64,000 nt of DNA, from assembly GCA_964023275.1 (NCBI GenBank), contig OZ029914.1, positions 32,619,351 through 32,683,350 on the forward strand, written 5' to 3'. Each line of letters opens with the position of its first letter. Position 1 is the first letter of the stretch. Positions 23,669 to 36,002 of the stretch are shown here, in pieces. Made by a program: the position numbers and the translations under genes. The notes under the pieces are model-generated. The model did no database searches, was not told where the DNA came from, and saw only the letters and a program-made list of their open reading frames with translations. The DNA comes from Norana najaformis (Eukaryota > Annelida > Clitellata > Crassiclitellata > Hormogastridae).

Positions 23669-24113
23669 TGAAACTCTTCCCCAATCTCGCCTACAATGGT
23701 TATACCTCAACAGACTAAGCCTACCCCGTGTCTGGAAGAATATATAACCGAATTAACGACTAATATTGTTATCGTAATTGTCCACTAGCACATGCCCCGA
23801 TGAGCATTTTTATCAGAGGGAATGATATCAAAAATGTAAAATTAAAATTAATACTTAAAACCGGACTTTGTTCTTCACGTGGTACCTTTGGACAACCCTT
23901 CGACGAAGCGCTCGTAAGAAAGCTGGTGCTGTGCGCTTAGCTTTAGAGTAGCGCTCTAGAAATATTCGAATTGCAATTAAAAGAGAGATTCACTTGTTAA
24001 CCATTAGATGCTTCTGGGACTCTAGTGGAAAGCGTGGACGAATGTTTTGCGGGTCGTTAAGTCATATAAAACAAATGATGGGCGAAAAGTATAGATGCTT
24101 AAAAACGATAAGG

Positions 24114-27100
24114 ATGTTATTACTACGAACGACAGTTTTATCGTATCCCAAAAGAACTTGTCAACCGTCAATTAGTTCTGGCAGAAGTATGTTTAAGCAG
24201 CGCAGCGCTCGTGAATGAACTAGTGCCCAGCGCTTGACTGTAAATGTAAACGGTTTTATATAGCGACCGTATGGCCTCTACCCTGCGCATTTTTCAATGA
24301 ATTGATCGAGTGAGATCCTTCACCACCGCTGTATGTGTCAATGGGCGCCACGCCATTTAAGATTCCCATGTACGAACCGTGTTTGTGCAATTCATTTTTC
24401 CTGAACACAGGGTCCACCCGAATAAGCCGCGTTCAGGCCAGCCAGAATGCTCTTGCTCGTGCTGTCACCAAAACCCCAAGCACCATCACATAACTCCTGC
24501 TCTTAAATCACTTCACTGGCTTAAAGTACCTGAACGAATCGATTACAAAGTCCTATCACTTACCTATAACACACTTCATTCCTCCCAAACCTCCTGCCGA
24601 TGTGAATTGTTACAATCAACACTCCGCTCGACCCGCTCCTCTTATGCCCTAACACTTCTCCGTCCGGCTGTCACTCATCCTTAAAATTTGTTATTGCTTC
24701 ATAGCCATAGCTGCCCCACAACTCTGGAATAAACTTCCCCCAACAGTTAGCTGAACCGTCACACAAACTTACCTATACTCCACCGCTTGCAATTTCTGCA
24801 TTGGCATTTCACTCAGAACTGAAAACGCTCCTCTGTCAGAACCTATCTTGACTCCTTTTTCTTGTCTCTCTTTCTGCTCCAGTCCCAAACATCACCCACC
24901 ATAGCTGCCACGCTGTCTCTCTGCCTGACCTTTGGATCTTGACCTGGAACCAAACCATTTTGCCTATCAATTTGGTTTTGACTGAGCGCCTGTGAATAAG
25001 CTGGTCCCTGTGACATGGCTTTCATTGGGCACTGTAGAAATCTTGGGATTACGATTACGATATTTAAATCTCTGAAATGCAGCCACTATTGGTATGCGAA
25101 CCAGCATATGTTTAGCCTTACCTCCATCCAGTTGGTTTGTTTTTCACATTTGGATATTGGATATTTGATATGGAAAGCCACAGGTCAGATAATTTATAAT
25201 TTTTCATATTGTCACCGTTATTCTCACAAATTTCTTACAAAAACAACCGATCACCAAGAGATATTCACTTTTGTAAGCAATCACCAGAAAATCTCAAACT
25301 GTTGACAGCTATTGTGTAAGGTGGCCCAAAAAGGAGGTATACTTTTTCAGGCATTTCTCTCTGTATTTGCATTTACCTAGTCCAGCTAATGATTTTATGC
25401 TTTCTAAAATGAGTTATCCACCTAGGCTATCAGCAGAAGATCTCAAACTGCTTCCAGCTATTGGACAATGGGGCCACAAAATGGCCCAAATGCAGACAAA
25501 TGCTAATTTCACACATTTTCTCATAATTGTGAGATAACTTGTCCAACTCAGTTTTATGCTTCCTATTATTATCCACCTAAGCAGTACCAAAACCATTTTT
25601 TATGATTTTGAATATTTAACCTAGGCTTAAAGTACAACAATAATTATGCAAGTAATAATAATAATAATAATTCTTTGATGTGTTTTGTGTGCTAGGGGAA
25701 TCTGTTAGGTTATTAGCAACATCTGCTGCTATGGAAAAGTCTCCTGAAACGGCACTTTTGAAGCAGTTAAAGGCTGCCATTCGGCTGAAGGGTCCAATCA
25801 CTGTCGCAGATTATATGAGTGAAGTTCTTACTAACTCCTCTTCGGTACGTTCATGTCTCTCAAATGGAAAAGGCTTAAGATATTCCAAATTGTAGCCATA
25901 GATATTCTGGTACATTACACTTTGCTATGCATCCCAGCTTGCATGCTTAGAGTTAAGAAGCAGTTTAAGAATTGCAGAATACAGCAATCTCATTATTGTG
26001 GCATTTCATACTGAGTCAACCATGCATTCATTCGTTTCATTAGTCCAGTTACTGCAATCACTTGATAAATTAATCAGTCTTTGTCGCATAACTTTGCAGT
26101 GGAAACATACAATGAATTGATACACCGGTTATCCATGCAGCTCAGTGATTCAATTATTTCAGTTCTGTGTAGGATCTAGGCATCTTTGTAAGGTTCTTAA
26201 ATGGCACTATACAAGTGTTCAGATGCATACATACATTCCATATATATATATGTATATATATATTTATATACCCAGTTAAGACAGCCAATTAATCAGTCTT
26301 GTCGCATAATTTTATGGTGGAAATATACAATGAATCGATACACCAGTGATCCTTGCAGCTCATTGATTCAATTATTTAAGTTCTTTAGTACTATGTAGGT
26401 TCTAGGCACCTTTATAAGGTTCTTAAAAGGCACTATACAAAGTATTCCGATGTATACATACATTACAGTTAAGACAGCCAATCAATCAATCTATGTTGTT
26501 GCTGTTAGTGTATGGTTGTGGCGTGCAGGGCTACTACATGCACAAGGATGTTTTTGGACGCAGTGGAGATTTCACAACTTCTCCAGAAATCAGTCAGATG
26601 TTTGGTGAGGTAAGCAAGACTTCTGTTTCAAAATTAATTTTGTTACTTTTTCTGTCTAAAACTGAAGATCATGATGTTGCTGAGATTAATCAGCATTTTC
26701 TAAAAATAAATATTAAGACTTATAGTTGCTATGCCGAGGTAGAGCTTTCAAATACCTTTAATTTGATGTTAATATTGTCTCTTTAGTTGTTATAGAACCC
26801 AAGATACAGCAGTTTAACCCTTGCGGGTTGGAAGCTTTTGGTCAAAATTCTGTGACCCCTATCTAGGACGAGGGCTGACCCAGAAATCTGAAATGTTGGT
26901 TTTGATAGTTTTTTTATCAAGACAAATAACTGCCAGTTATAAATAATTCTTGGTGACTGTGTTAATTTGACATGGAATGCCTGGGAATCAAAAGTAATAT
27001 GGGAGTGAGACGGTGCAAAATGTAAGTTAACCAATAGAATCCTTCAACAGAAAATGAAATATTAGTGTATAAGAGCCAGTTTATTCCATCAAAGTCAAGA

Positions 27101-30100
27101 ATCAGTTTGACTGGACAAACGTGAATTTCTGTTTCCTTCTGCAGTTTCTGTTTATTGTCTTTGCAGTTGATTGGAATTTGGTGTGTGAATGAATGGATGC
27201 GATGTGGTTCACCAAACAGATTGAATGTAGTTGAACTTGGACCTGGAAGAGGGACATTAGCGGATGACTTGCTCAGGGTATGCAATAGAAACATGACTTA
27301 CCTACTTATTAGATGTTAGTGATATATTATTTTGCCCAAACTGGAGTTTGATTATAGTTAGCGTATCCTATTTTCATCATATCGTTTTGTTGCCAGTGTC
27401 TGATAGAGCAAAATTTGCAGATGTCCTAACACAGGCCAGAACTTAAATTTAAAATGTAGACCACAGTTTTATATATTCTGGCTGTGGAGGTTTACATTGT
27501 ACATTTTCGTCTGATGTCTCATAAAGCATGTGGCTCTATAATTTTAAGATATTGACAATCCTTGTTACGTGGTTCTGTGAAGTGGCTGTTTGGCTTTATA
27601 TAGTGCAGCCTTATAAAACTGATCTCTTAAATATGCCTAACCCAAAAATCAGCCACAGAAAAAACTTATGCATATGCATGCACAAAAGAACTTTCCTTCG
27701 TACTTTGGGAAATATTGTTACATGAGTTAACTTCTGTTATGTTTAGGTTTTCTCAAAATTTCCCGACCTCCTGAAGGCTGTATCCATGCATCTAGTTGAG
27801 ATCAGTCCTGAACTGAGCAGAATGCAGAGAAACAAACTCACTGGACACAATACATCTGCTGATGAAAAGAAACTGGAAGATCCACTGCCTTCTGAAGACT
27901 CTAGTCATCACTGCAGTGTACATTACAGTTCATGTGTCAGCCACCAGGGTGTAGACGTGCGCTGGTATAAACAGCTCAGGGATGTTCCACGTGGACCAAT
28001 GTTTCTGGTTGCACACGAGTTTTTTGACGCTCTTCCTATCCATAAATTTCAGGCAAGTTCATGTTTGTGAAGCATGTGGCAAACTCGCATGTAAAATAAG
28101 CATGAGGTGATCAGAAATGTATTCTGATTCAGTTCAATACACTACATTGACTGAACACTGTTAGTGGGAGGATAGATGGAGATGGATAGGACTGACCACC
28201 TGTCCTCATATGCTGAGGTTAAGAAAACGAAGGTTTTAGCTTTTGGCTGCCTCTTAGCAGTGGCTTAAGGGACTGTACTTCTTGCTTCGTCTGCTGACGC
28301 TACGTCTCTAAATTCAACAACTGATTTTTCGAAGTCAAATGTTTACTTCAAGTGTTTAAGTAACAAATTGATATGTTGAGCCTTTGAATGTTATATTACC
28401 TATGCATTAGAATCAGATTACCTGATTTGGAAAAGTAAATTGATATGTTGAGCCATTACCTGTACATTAGAAGAAATTGCTTTCAGTTGGATGAGATTTT
28501 GTTGAACCATCTTAAATGACAGGAAGTTCATCTTAAAAAGTTGTTGCTGTTGTATTTCAAAATTCCAGAGCTGGGTGTTCTGGTTGTAAAGGTGTATTTA
28601 CTGAAGCTTAGGTTGCCACTTTGTGCTTCTGTATGAATTGTAATTTCTACATTACATTGTAAAACTAAATCGGTTGAATAAATGAGAAGTATTTATTGTT
28701 TCTATGTTTTCAGAAGCAAGGTGGTAAATGGCACGAGGTCTTGATCGATATAGATGATCAATCTGTTTCTAAGGATCATTTAAGATTTGTTCTGTCACCC
28801 AGTGCAACGACAGCTTCATCTCTCCTCCACAAGGTCTCATTTCTTCTGTTTCCTCTTTCAAGACATTTTCAGGAGAAATAAAGTAAATGTAATGTAAAAT
28901 GTAAATCTTCTAAATTTCTCTGCATCACACATAACCCACGTCAGGGAGACCAGCTTTATTCACCGGCACTAAAGTGCAGAGGATATGATCTCAATTTAGT
29001 TACCTAGTATGTCATAGTGATTCAGCAAAAAGTATTGCAATTTTTATTATGATCATTATCATTTTTGTAAATTTTTTTTGCTGTTATTATTACTTTTATT
29101 TGATACTTTTTTCTTAGTTAAATTCAAAGAACTGATGCAATGGGCAAATTTCTTCTCAGATTATTTTTTTTCACATTTAAGATCATGCGCTGTCGGCCAC
29201 TCTGCTACCAAGGCTTTATTTTGTCAATTGTCTTTTTTCCAATACTACTTTGAGAAACAAACCTTATTACCTTATAAACCTTATGTGTCATTAGTTTTTG
29301 TAATTTACTTGCCTTGCATTCATTTCCCTATTTGAAATTCTGGAACCACAGATGAAATCTAAATCTCCAGGTTGTATGTAACCTGAAGTTCAGTGGGCGC
29401 TGATCTGCTTCAACTGTTCTTCTCCATGTATGGCGAGGATGTCCAACAGGTCTCCTCTGGCCTCTTGGAGAGCCGAAAATCATTGCTCGCAAGGCCCTGG
29501 CATGGTCCTGGTCACCTGTTCGTGCTGTTCATTGACTGAAATTTTCACATAACTGATGTTTGTAAATGGTAATTTTCAGGTGTTTCTTTTGTTTCCAGAT
29601 CTATAAGCAAATGAATAAGCCAGTTGCTGCTTGACTACTTTTAGGATCTGGCTGGAGACCCAAGGGATCATGTTGAACTTTGTCCCAAAGGAGCAGTTAT
29701 CGTCAGTGAAGCAGCCAAGCGAATCGAGAAGGATGGTGGGTTTGGACTTCTTGTGGACTACGGCCACTCGGGAGAAAAGACAGATACATTTAGGGTAAGA
29801 GAGTTTTACATTATTTCCCTATTATATTTCAACTCTAGTAGGAAATCTTTTGGTAGGGCCTTGTGTGCATGTGCAAGCTTGCCATGACTCTTCGAGTTAT
29901 CTAAGCAATGTTTGCTAATTTTTTAATAGTTCTGTGTTTAATGACATTCAACATCATTAAAGCTGGCACAGAGAGTGCCTTTAACTAGTTTCCCTTGAAA
30001 TGACGCTATACAAAGTTCTGATCACAATTACGATTATGCGATGTTACCGTAATTTAATGTAATTACAATTATTGTAATTTGCTTGAGTGAAATGACTTGG

Positions 30101-31969
30101 TAGATCCTTACATGAGTTCATAATAATAGTTAAATGCAAATGTTTGATGCTGTTGTGTATATTAATATTTTAGGCTTTTAAGAAGCATGCGCTGTTTGAT
30201 CCTCTGTCGGAGCCAGGAACAGCTGACTTGACTGCAGACGTTGACTTCTCTTATCTCCAGAAAAACATCAGCAGTCAAGGCATGTTGAATTTTGCTTTTG
30301 TTTTATTAGAGTTTTCATTTAGCTTCTATTTTAAAATATCTGAAATTATCAGAAATAAAATAGGCAACTCTTTGTCTTCTCTACTTTTAAAGGCATTGAG
30401 TTTTGACATCTAATGCTTGTTAACTTGTTTATTACTTATTCTCATTGAAATTCTCAATTAGTCTATGAGTTGCTTTTTTGCATTTACTTGAGGTTTCTCA
30501 GTTTTGTCAACTTATTTGCATCTTTAATTAACAAATATCCAGTTACTTGCACATTACTTTGATGCCTGTTAACTAAAACTGTTAAGTTTGTTAATTTATT
30601 CTGTTGTTTTAGTTTCCACATTTGGCCCAATAACTCAGGAGAAGTTCCTTCATAACATGGGAATCGGAGTTAGGCTTCAGGTAGGACGTCGCGAATTTTG
30701 ATTGTTAATACAGTGCAGACCCATTTACATGCAGTCCTTGGGAGGCAAAGCCATCGAGACCACATGATTAACGGACCGCATGTTAAGAGGACTATACTGA
30801 AATACAGTAGTGTACGATTATGTAAGTCTTAGTGTGGCTAGAAACCTCAAAGACAGGCTGATGTGAAGGCACTAGCTCTGTAGCCTTTTGCCAGATGATT
30901 ATGTCCAGTTACTTTAATTGCTGTGTGGTAAAGGACCAAAGTGATTTTAATACCAGGCAATTTTTGTTCTGCTTACTTATACATCAACAGTTCCAGAGAT
31001 TATTTGACAGCTTGACGAGCCTACAGTGGACTGCCTGGCATATGAGTACACAGCTGTTGTCACCTTGGCTGAAATTGCAGCTAAGCTTTTGCCACTGTTA
31101 GCAAGGCTGGCTGTAGCAGGCAAAGGCACGAGTACCATTATGGTAATTTATCTTGGTTACAGCTTTTGTAAGGTGTAGTCCCATTGTCTTAGGAAAGTGG
31201 AGATGTGTGACTATATAAAGTGCATCTGCTTTGGAACTGTACTGCCTTCTGCAGGGATTAAAGCCGGTGCAGCATGTGTATTGATTTTACAAATATTCTG
31301 CCATGTAGTGCTACATAACAAAGTCCTGTATCGTGTGTTAACACATCCTTTGTGTTAAATAGGTAGCACCGGGAAGCATGGCACAACCGTGCATTAAGCA
31401 GATTAGCACATAAACGGGTAGCATGTAAACGGGTCTGTACTGTATCATGAAGTTGCGTGATTATAATGGTTTTGAAAATGTGGAGGCTGTGGTCATTGCA
31501 ATTATTGTAAGACTGATGGGGATGACTAGAACAATAACAAGATCAAGAAGAAAGTATAGTAGTACCGTGCTAATTGTTTTCAAAATTTGTTTCATTAATG
31601 CTCTTGACTTGTATTATGCATTTGTAAAATTTAGATTACTGTCAGCAGTGGATTTGGTTTGTGTGATGAATGTGTGCCTGCCTACATGTGGCAGACTCAT
31701 TTATTCTTTGTTTTACCATTAAACCACTCTGTTTGCCCTGTAGCTTCAAATCATTTATGTGCCTCTGAATATTATTGCTTACTTTAATGCTTTCTTCTAT
31801 ATATCAGGTTCTTCTATCGAATGCAACCATTGAACAGCGAAAAAGTCTGATTACTGGGTATGATATGCTCACCAATCCAGCAAAAATGGGAGAACGCTTC
31901 AAATTCTTTGCGATCCTTGAAAGACTGAATGATGGTTATGTTCCAGCAGGATTTACTGCTCTACAATGA
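24114..31969 (+). CDS. NDUFAF7: NDUFAF7, mitochondrial complex I assembly arginine methyltransferase (complete, 10 exons)
   Basis: In animals NDUFAF7 dimethylates an arginine of NDUFS2 in the mitochondrial matrix, an early step in complex I assembly. Exons: 24114-24186, 25696-25844, 26529-26609, 27167-27277, 27747-28052, 28714-28833, 29645-29794, 30174-30279, 30613-30680, 31808-31969; all phases agree and the total is 441 residues, the length I recall for the human protein. Exon 1 is inferred: an ATG, an Arg/Ser/Thr-rich leader without acidic residues (mitochondrial targeting type), a gtatgt donor and matching phase 1. From exon 2 on the match is plain: GPITVADYMSEVLTN, then GDFTTSPEISQMFGE, then the SAM-binding loop LGPGRGTL (125-132), AHEFFDALPIHKFQ, LVDYGHSGEKTDTFR, PGTADLTADVDFSYL and YDMLTNPAKMGERF. 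Introns 5 and 8 use GC donors. Two other in-frame ATGs (24082, near 24076) are possible starts. Confidence 0.95.
24246..25117 (-). mobile_element. SINE-B interrupted by LINE-A (NDUFAF7 intron 1)
   Basis: The SINE-B body (complement) runs from 'gcgaccgtatggcctc' at 24262 to 'gtacgaaccgtg' at 24383. Its tRNA-like head part resumes at 25062 ('ttaaatctctgaaatgcag' ... 'ggtatgcgaaccagcat'). In the uninterrupted copy at 33715-33905 these two pieces are adjacent, so the LINE-A at 24420-25058 landed inside it. Confidence 0.7.
24420..25058 (+). mobile_element. LINE-A 3' copy (639 bp)
   Basis: Encodes with few breaks the C-terminal RT region ASQNALARAVTKTPKHHHIT and ALKSLHWLKVPERIDY, then the 3'UTR and an ATTACG tail. 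CR1/L2-like by the form of this C-terminus. It lies inside a SINE-B copy in NDUFAF7 intron 1. Confidence 0.85.
25270..25590. repeat. diverged tandem duplication (about 160 bp)
   Basis: Blocks 'atctcaaactg', 'cagctattg', 'ttttatgctt' and 'ttatccacctaag' occur in the same order in 25285-25428 and 25438-25580. NDUFAF7 intron 1. Confidence 0.6.
26068..26479. repeat. about 219-bp tandem duplication (NDUFAF7 intron 2)
   Basis: The second unit starts at 26287. Both contain 'aattaatcagtct', 'gtcgcataa', 'gatacacc', 'ttgattcaatta' and 'aaggttcttaaa' followed by 'ggcactatacaa' and end with 'gttaagacagccaat'. The first unit also holds an AT microsatellite (26219-26268). The shared end resembles other short retroposon tails in the window. 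Confidence 0.8.
29938..30042 (+). mobile_element. SINE-C copy with ATTACG tail (NDUFAF7 intron 7)
   Basis: Reads 'taatgacattcaacatc', 'gagtgcctttaactagtttc', 'gacgctatacaaag' and then 'aattacgattatg'. The final part parallels the LINE-A tip 'gcgctgtagaaat' plus 'ggattacgattacg'. Confidence 0.65.
30711..31442. mobile_element. pogo/Tigger-like MITE (732 bp) in NDUFAF7 intron 9
   Basis: The left end CAGTGCAGACCCATTTACAT and the reverse complement of the right end CAGTACAGACCCGTTTACAT differ at two of 20 positions. TA flanks both ends (30709-30710, 31443-31444), as for Tc1/mariner/pogo insertions. The interior has no transposase ORF. Confidence 0.8.
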
Positions 31970-33714
31970 AAAACTGAGTCTGTTCCTTAACCTTTTGCTT
32001 TCAGGCATCTCAATGCTGAGTCCTGCAGAAATGCAGTTGAAGGTTACTGGTTCCAGGAATTTGTCAGGTCTCACTTTTCTCAAGAATATCCTTTGGGAAC
32101 AAAGCGCTGAATGAGAGCAAGATGGTAGAAGCAGCTTTTGTGTATGGTGACTGATTTAAACTCGTACAGTGATTGCATCAGAAGTTATATCCTGATGCAT
32201 AGTTTTTAGCTGTGGCATATTATTCATGACTCCTAATTTATGGACACAAGAAGGGACGTCGTGTTTGTAAATAGAGTTTTACAAAACTGTTGTTTAAAAT
32301 CGTGTGGAGGTTTTAAAATTAAATGTGACTTTCTGAGAACTTCCTCCATATTGTCACTGTTTGCTTACTGCTCGTAAGCTTATTGCTCGTAAACTCTGTT
32401 TCTCAGGATGTGATTGAACTGGTACATCGGGTTTAAGATGAATTCTTGTTTGCAATTTCTAACAAATTACTTGTCCATGTACTAGATCAAAAACGTGTGT
32501 AGGATTTGTACAGTTAACAGAAAATTGGATAGGGCAGCCAGTGGGGAGAAGAGTTAGCAATGGTAACATTGAAAAACCAGAGTTGGAGCAAGCAGTGACT
32601 CCTTGCTACTTGCAGTTGAGTGGTGACCATTTTAACCCTGCATGCATTCTCTGACTTTTCTTTGAGTCCTTGTAGAGGAAGTGCTAGGTGCAGGAAGCTA
32701 GGGTGAATGACCGGTTACTGTATACGTGAGGAGTATTGTACAAAGGTGTACTGCATACATTTGATATACTTGTACAACTATTAAATGAGATTGTTCAAAT
32801 CATCTGATTTCAACCAGGAGAATTATGAATTGATTTGTGGCAGTTGTGTTGTATGAATATGAGGTGCCAAATGAATTGGCAGTTAGAAATTCGTGTGTTA
32901 TGCAAAGTGCTACAATGGCACAACAAGTTTATTGATCTATACGGCATTTTACAAAAGCAACGTCATTGGAGCATCCCAACTGCCAGTGTTTATTATTAGC
33001 AAATATGCAAGACACAGATTAGTTATCATCGTTAAATACTTGATCATTTGTAATTGTTCCTGTTGCACTACTGTTATAGAAAAACATGTACAGTGCAGTT
33101 CGTTTAAGACGAAAGACAGAGGTACCAGTATAAACATTTCATCTTAACCGAATTTCTTATTAACCGTTAAGCAAACGTAAGCGCAGCATGCCAGCGAAAA
33201 ACGCATTGTGGCTGCATGACTAACTATGCAGCAGCAAATGACGTATAACCGCAGATGATCACGGTAGGCTACGAACTTTAGCGGCCATTTTTAGACGAGA
33301 GTGTCAGTAAACCACTGGTCTGTTTCACGATGAAGCAGCAAGAGAGGGGTATTTAAGGTTTTATGGAAGCGCTAAGGCCGAAACATCCCATTGCGACGCT
33401 ATTTCGACAGCGAATCCGAATCGGTCTCGGACAGAGAGAAGCCTTTGAACGAGGGTACAGTGCGTGTAAATGTATGCGCTGACTGATTTGCGGCGGATGC
33501 CTATGTAGTTTGCAAGGCGCTTAGGAGATTCTGACCATTGACCATTGTCTTTGGCAGACTTGCCAACGAGGATATCAGGTTACTTGAGAAGAGATCTGAA
33601 AGTTACATATATATCTGATAACAGCAGGCACTAAGCTGGATAGAGTAGTCAAAGATACTTATATTCAGCACCGGTCAGGCTCCAAGTATAGGCCTATCAA
33701 TCAAGTAAATGTAC
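31970..33714. other. NDUFAF7 3'UTR and gap
   Basis: No coding sequence was recognised. ATTAAA at 32781-32786 is a possible polyadenylation signal. At 33089 a pogo-like end (ta-CAGTGCAGTTCGTTTAAGAC) begins, but I could not find its partner. The stretch 33180-33560 is more GC-rich and may be the element's interior. Confidence 0.4.
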
Positions 33715-33905
33715 ACGTTTTTCATAAGTGACCGTATGGCCTCGACCCCCCTCATTTTGCAGTGAATTGAGCTACCTCACCACCCTTCCTGTCTGAATGG
33801 GCGCCATGCTATTTAAGGTCCCTGTGTACGGACCGTGCTAGACCGAGATTAAAATCTCTGAAATATAGCGCCACTATCGGTATGCGTACCGGCATCTTCA
33901 TCCAC
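33715..33905 (-). mobile_element. SINE-B copy
   Basis: Complement of the family body ('gtgaccgtatggcctcgac' ... 'gtgtacggaccgtgctag') plus part of the tRNA-like head ('cggtatgcgtaccggcat'). It is directly followed by a LINE-A fragment. Confidence 0.75.
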
Positions 33906-33908
33906 ACA

Positions 33909-34228
33909 GGGACGATTTATCTGACTCATCATGCAACTCATCTATGTTCCACCACTTGCAGTTTTTGCATTGACCTTTCACTCAAAACTGAAAACATTCC
34001 TCTTTCACAGATCTTATCCCGGCTCCCCTTCTTCCTCTTACCTCTCTCCGCTCCAATCCCAAACATCACCCCTCATAGCTGCCACGCTGTCTCTCTGCCT
34101 GACTTTTGGATCTCGACCTGGAACCGAACCCTTTTGCCTATCGTATTTGTTTTGACTGAGGGTCCGTGAATAAGCTGGTCGCTGTGATGTTGGGCGCTGT
34201 AGAAATCTCGGTATTACGATTACGACGA
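33909..34228 (+). mobile_element. LINE-A 3' fragment
   Basis: RT C-terminal end (TFHSKLKTFLFHRSYP), 3'UTR blocks and a tip 'gggcgctgtagaaatctcgg' with ATTACG tail at 34212-34227. Confidence 0.85.
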
Positions 34229-34293
34229 CGTATCCCACAATAGGTTACGAGCATACCGAGTCAGTAATAGTAGGCCTAAGTTAGCTGGAGGAA

Positions 34294-34390
34294 ATGGAGA
34301 GCATTCAAGTACAAATGGAAGTTAGCGTAGGCCTACAAGTAGCCTGCCGTGTTTCTGATCTGACATCTACAGCCCCTCACTCATACGAAG
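34294..34390 (+). CDS. possible first coding exon of the BTBD17-like gene
   Basis: An ATG in a fair context (gaaATGg) opens 97 bases without a stop, ending at a gtaagg donor in phase 1. The next candidate acceptor (36001-36002, before ATTCCAAAATT) needs exactly phase 1, and joining keeps the frame through 36062 into the BTB domain. The peptide it adds has no signal sequence. Support is only phase and splice-site form. Otherwise translation starts at the ATG at 36062. Confidence 0.4.
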
Positions 34391-34449
34391 GTAAGGCCGC
34401 AGCTGTTTAAGTTGCCTCCAAATCGAGCTCGATAATTGCTTCTTTCTGG

Positions 34450-34540
34450 GCGATCTCATGATCGTAATCGTAAACTCAAGATTTCAAGTTGGGAAACGAG
34501 CTTATTCAGTAGCATGGTGATTACGATTACGATTATGACG
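34450..34540. repeat. isolated ATTACG tails in both orientations
   Basis: 'gatcgtaatcgtaaactc' at 34450-34467 is the reverse complement of a LINE-A tip, and 'gattacgattacgattatg' at 34521-34539 is a forward tail. They are remnants of two very short retroposon insertions facing each other. Confidence 0.45.
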
Positions 34541-35742
34541 AAACGTTCTTTTATTACATCTTTGTTAGGAAGAGTATTTACGGCACTTAGTTGGACCCGA
34601 AAACGTAATTTTTAAGATGGCGACTCCCATGGACGACTGTGAATCGTAATCGAAAAGGTTGTTCAGAAGCGAGTTGATTAAATCCCATGAGTTCAAGAGT
34701 GCGACAGTGACGCTGGGTTTTGAGCTGTGACAAAAATGACGGAGTACAGAGAATGCTTTTCATACAGACGCAATAGTAAATTAAAATCACATCTACACAA
34801 TGGAGACTCGCAGTCAGCTGGTGAGCGGAATGCCGATTGCTAGGTGTGAAATTCGCCCAAATTAACATGCACGCAGTGTTTTTGCAGAAGCTGGTGGTAC
34901 ACCTGTTTTTTTCGTGGCTTCAGTGAAGCCTTCGCTACCAGGGATATGTCCCTGGGAAGAGAGTAAAAGGAGATTGAACGCTGTTCTCTCCTCCCTTAAG
35001 TACAATGCACTGTAGTTTCTTGGGGTGCAGTTTGGGGCTTTTCAGAAATTTGAAGGGTTTCTTATTAACTCAGGAGAGAGAAAATTGGTTAAAAGGCGCT
35101 AGAGCGAAGATTTTCTAGTGTTACCTTGGCAACCCAATGCACAACACTTTAACGCCAATATAACGAAATCGCATTTATTTGTGGTTTCATCCATCAAGAA
35201 TTTCCATGCTCGTAGTTTTTTACTTTTTTTATGTTTTTCCCCAGAAACTTGCTATGGTGAGATGTAACAATGTATGCCATACCTTCTTCTTGGACTGATC
35301 TATTGACAAAAATGTTCTAGATGAAGCCACAACAACCAGGGGCCTCTTAAAATTTTAAGCCACTCTTCTGAAATAAAGAGAACCCAGATATACTGCCTGA
35401 GCATATTATTTTATGGATATGATAGGCGTAATAGAATTATAACTGATGTAATTTATAATTGCAATGATGCTGTCTGGCATTAATCCAGTGAACTCAATAA
35501 AATTGGAAATTTAATCAGCATCTCACTTTGAACAGTACACCAGTGATGTTCCATGGATTAATCAGTTTCACACATATAACAGTTGTTTCTGTTGTGCAGT
35601 GCCCATATTTTGAACAAATTCAGCCAGTTTCCCCAGAGCTTTCAGCTTTAATTGTCTTTTACCTTCAATATAGTCTCTTATCAAAAACTTTTCTCCTTCA
35701 TTTTAATTTATGACTGCTGTTTGATTTTTTGCTGTTTTCGTG

Positions 35743-35924
35743 ACTTTACTTTAATGGCACCTAGTATTGTTTATCTTACAACTTAGTTGAATGCTACAGA
35801 ATGCCTTTTGCCTAGATTAGAGGATGTATGAAAACTTTACTTTAATGGCACCTAGTATTGTTTATCTTACAGTTTGGTTGAATGCTACAGAATGCCTTTT
35901 GCCTAGATTAGAGGATGTATAAAA
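35743..35924. repeat. 91-bp tandem duplication
   Basis: Units 35743-35833 and 35834-35924 differ at a few positions (for example acaacttag versus acagtttgg). It lies directly upstream of the BTB exon. Confidence 0.9.
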
Positions 35925-36002
35925 ACTTTTAGTTTATTACTTTCTAAGTTGCATAATTACTTTGCATTTAAAATTTTTACAAGAAATGTTTTTTGTGAAT
36001 AG

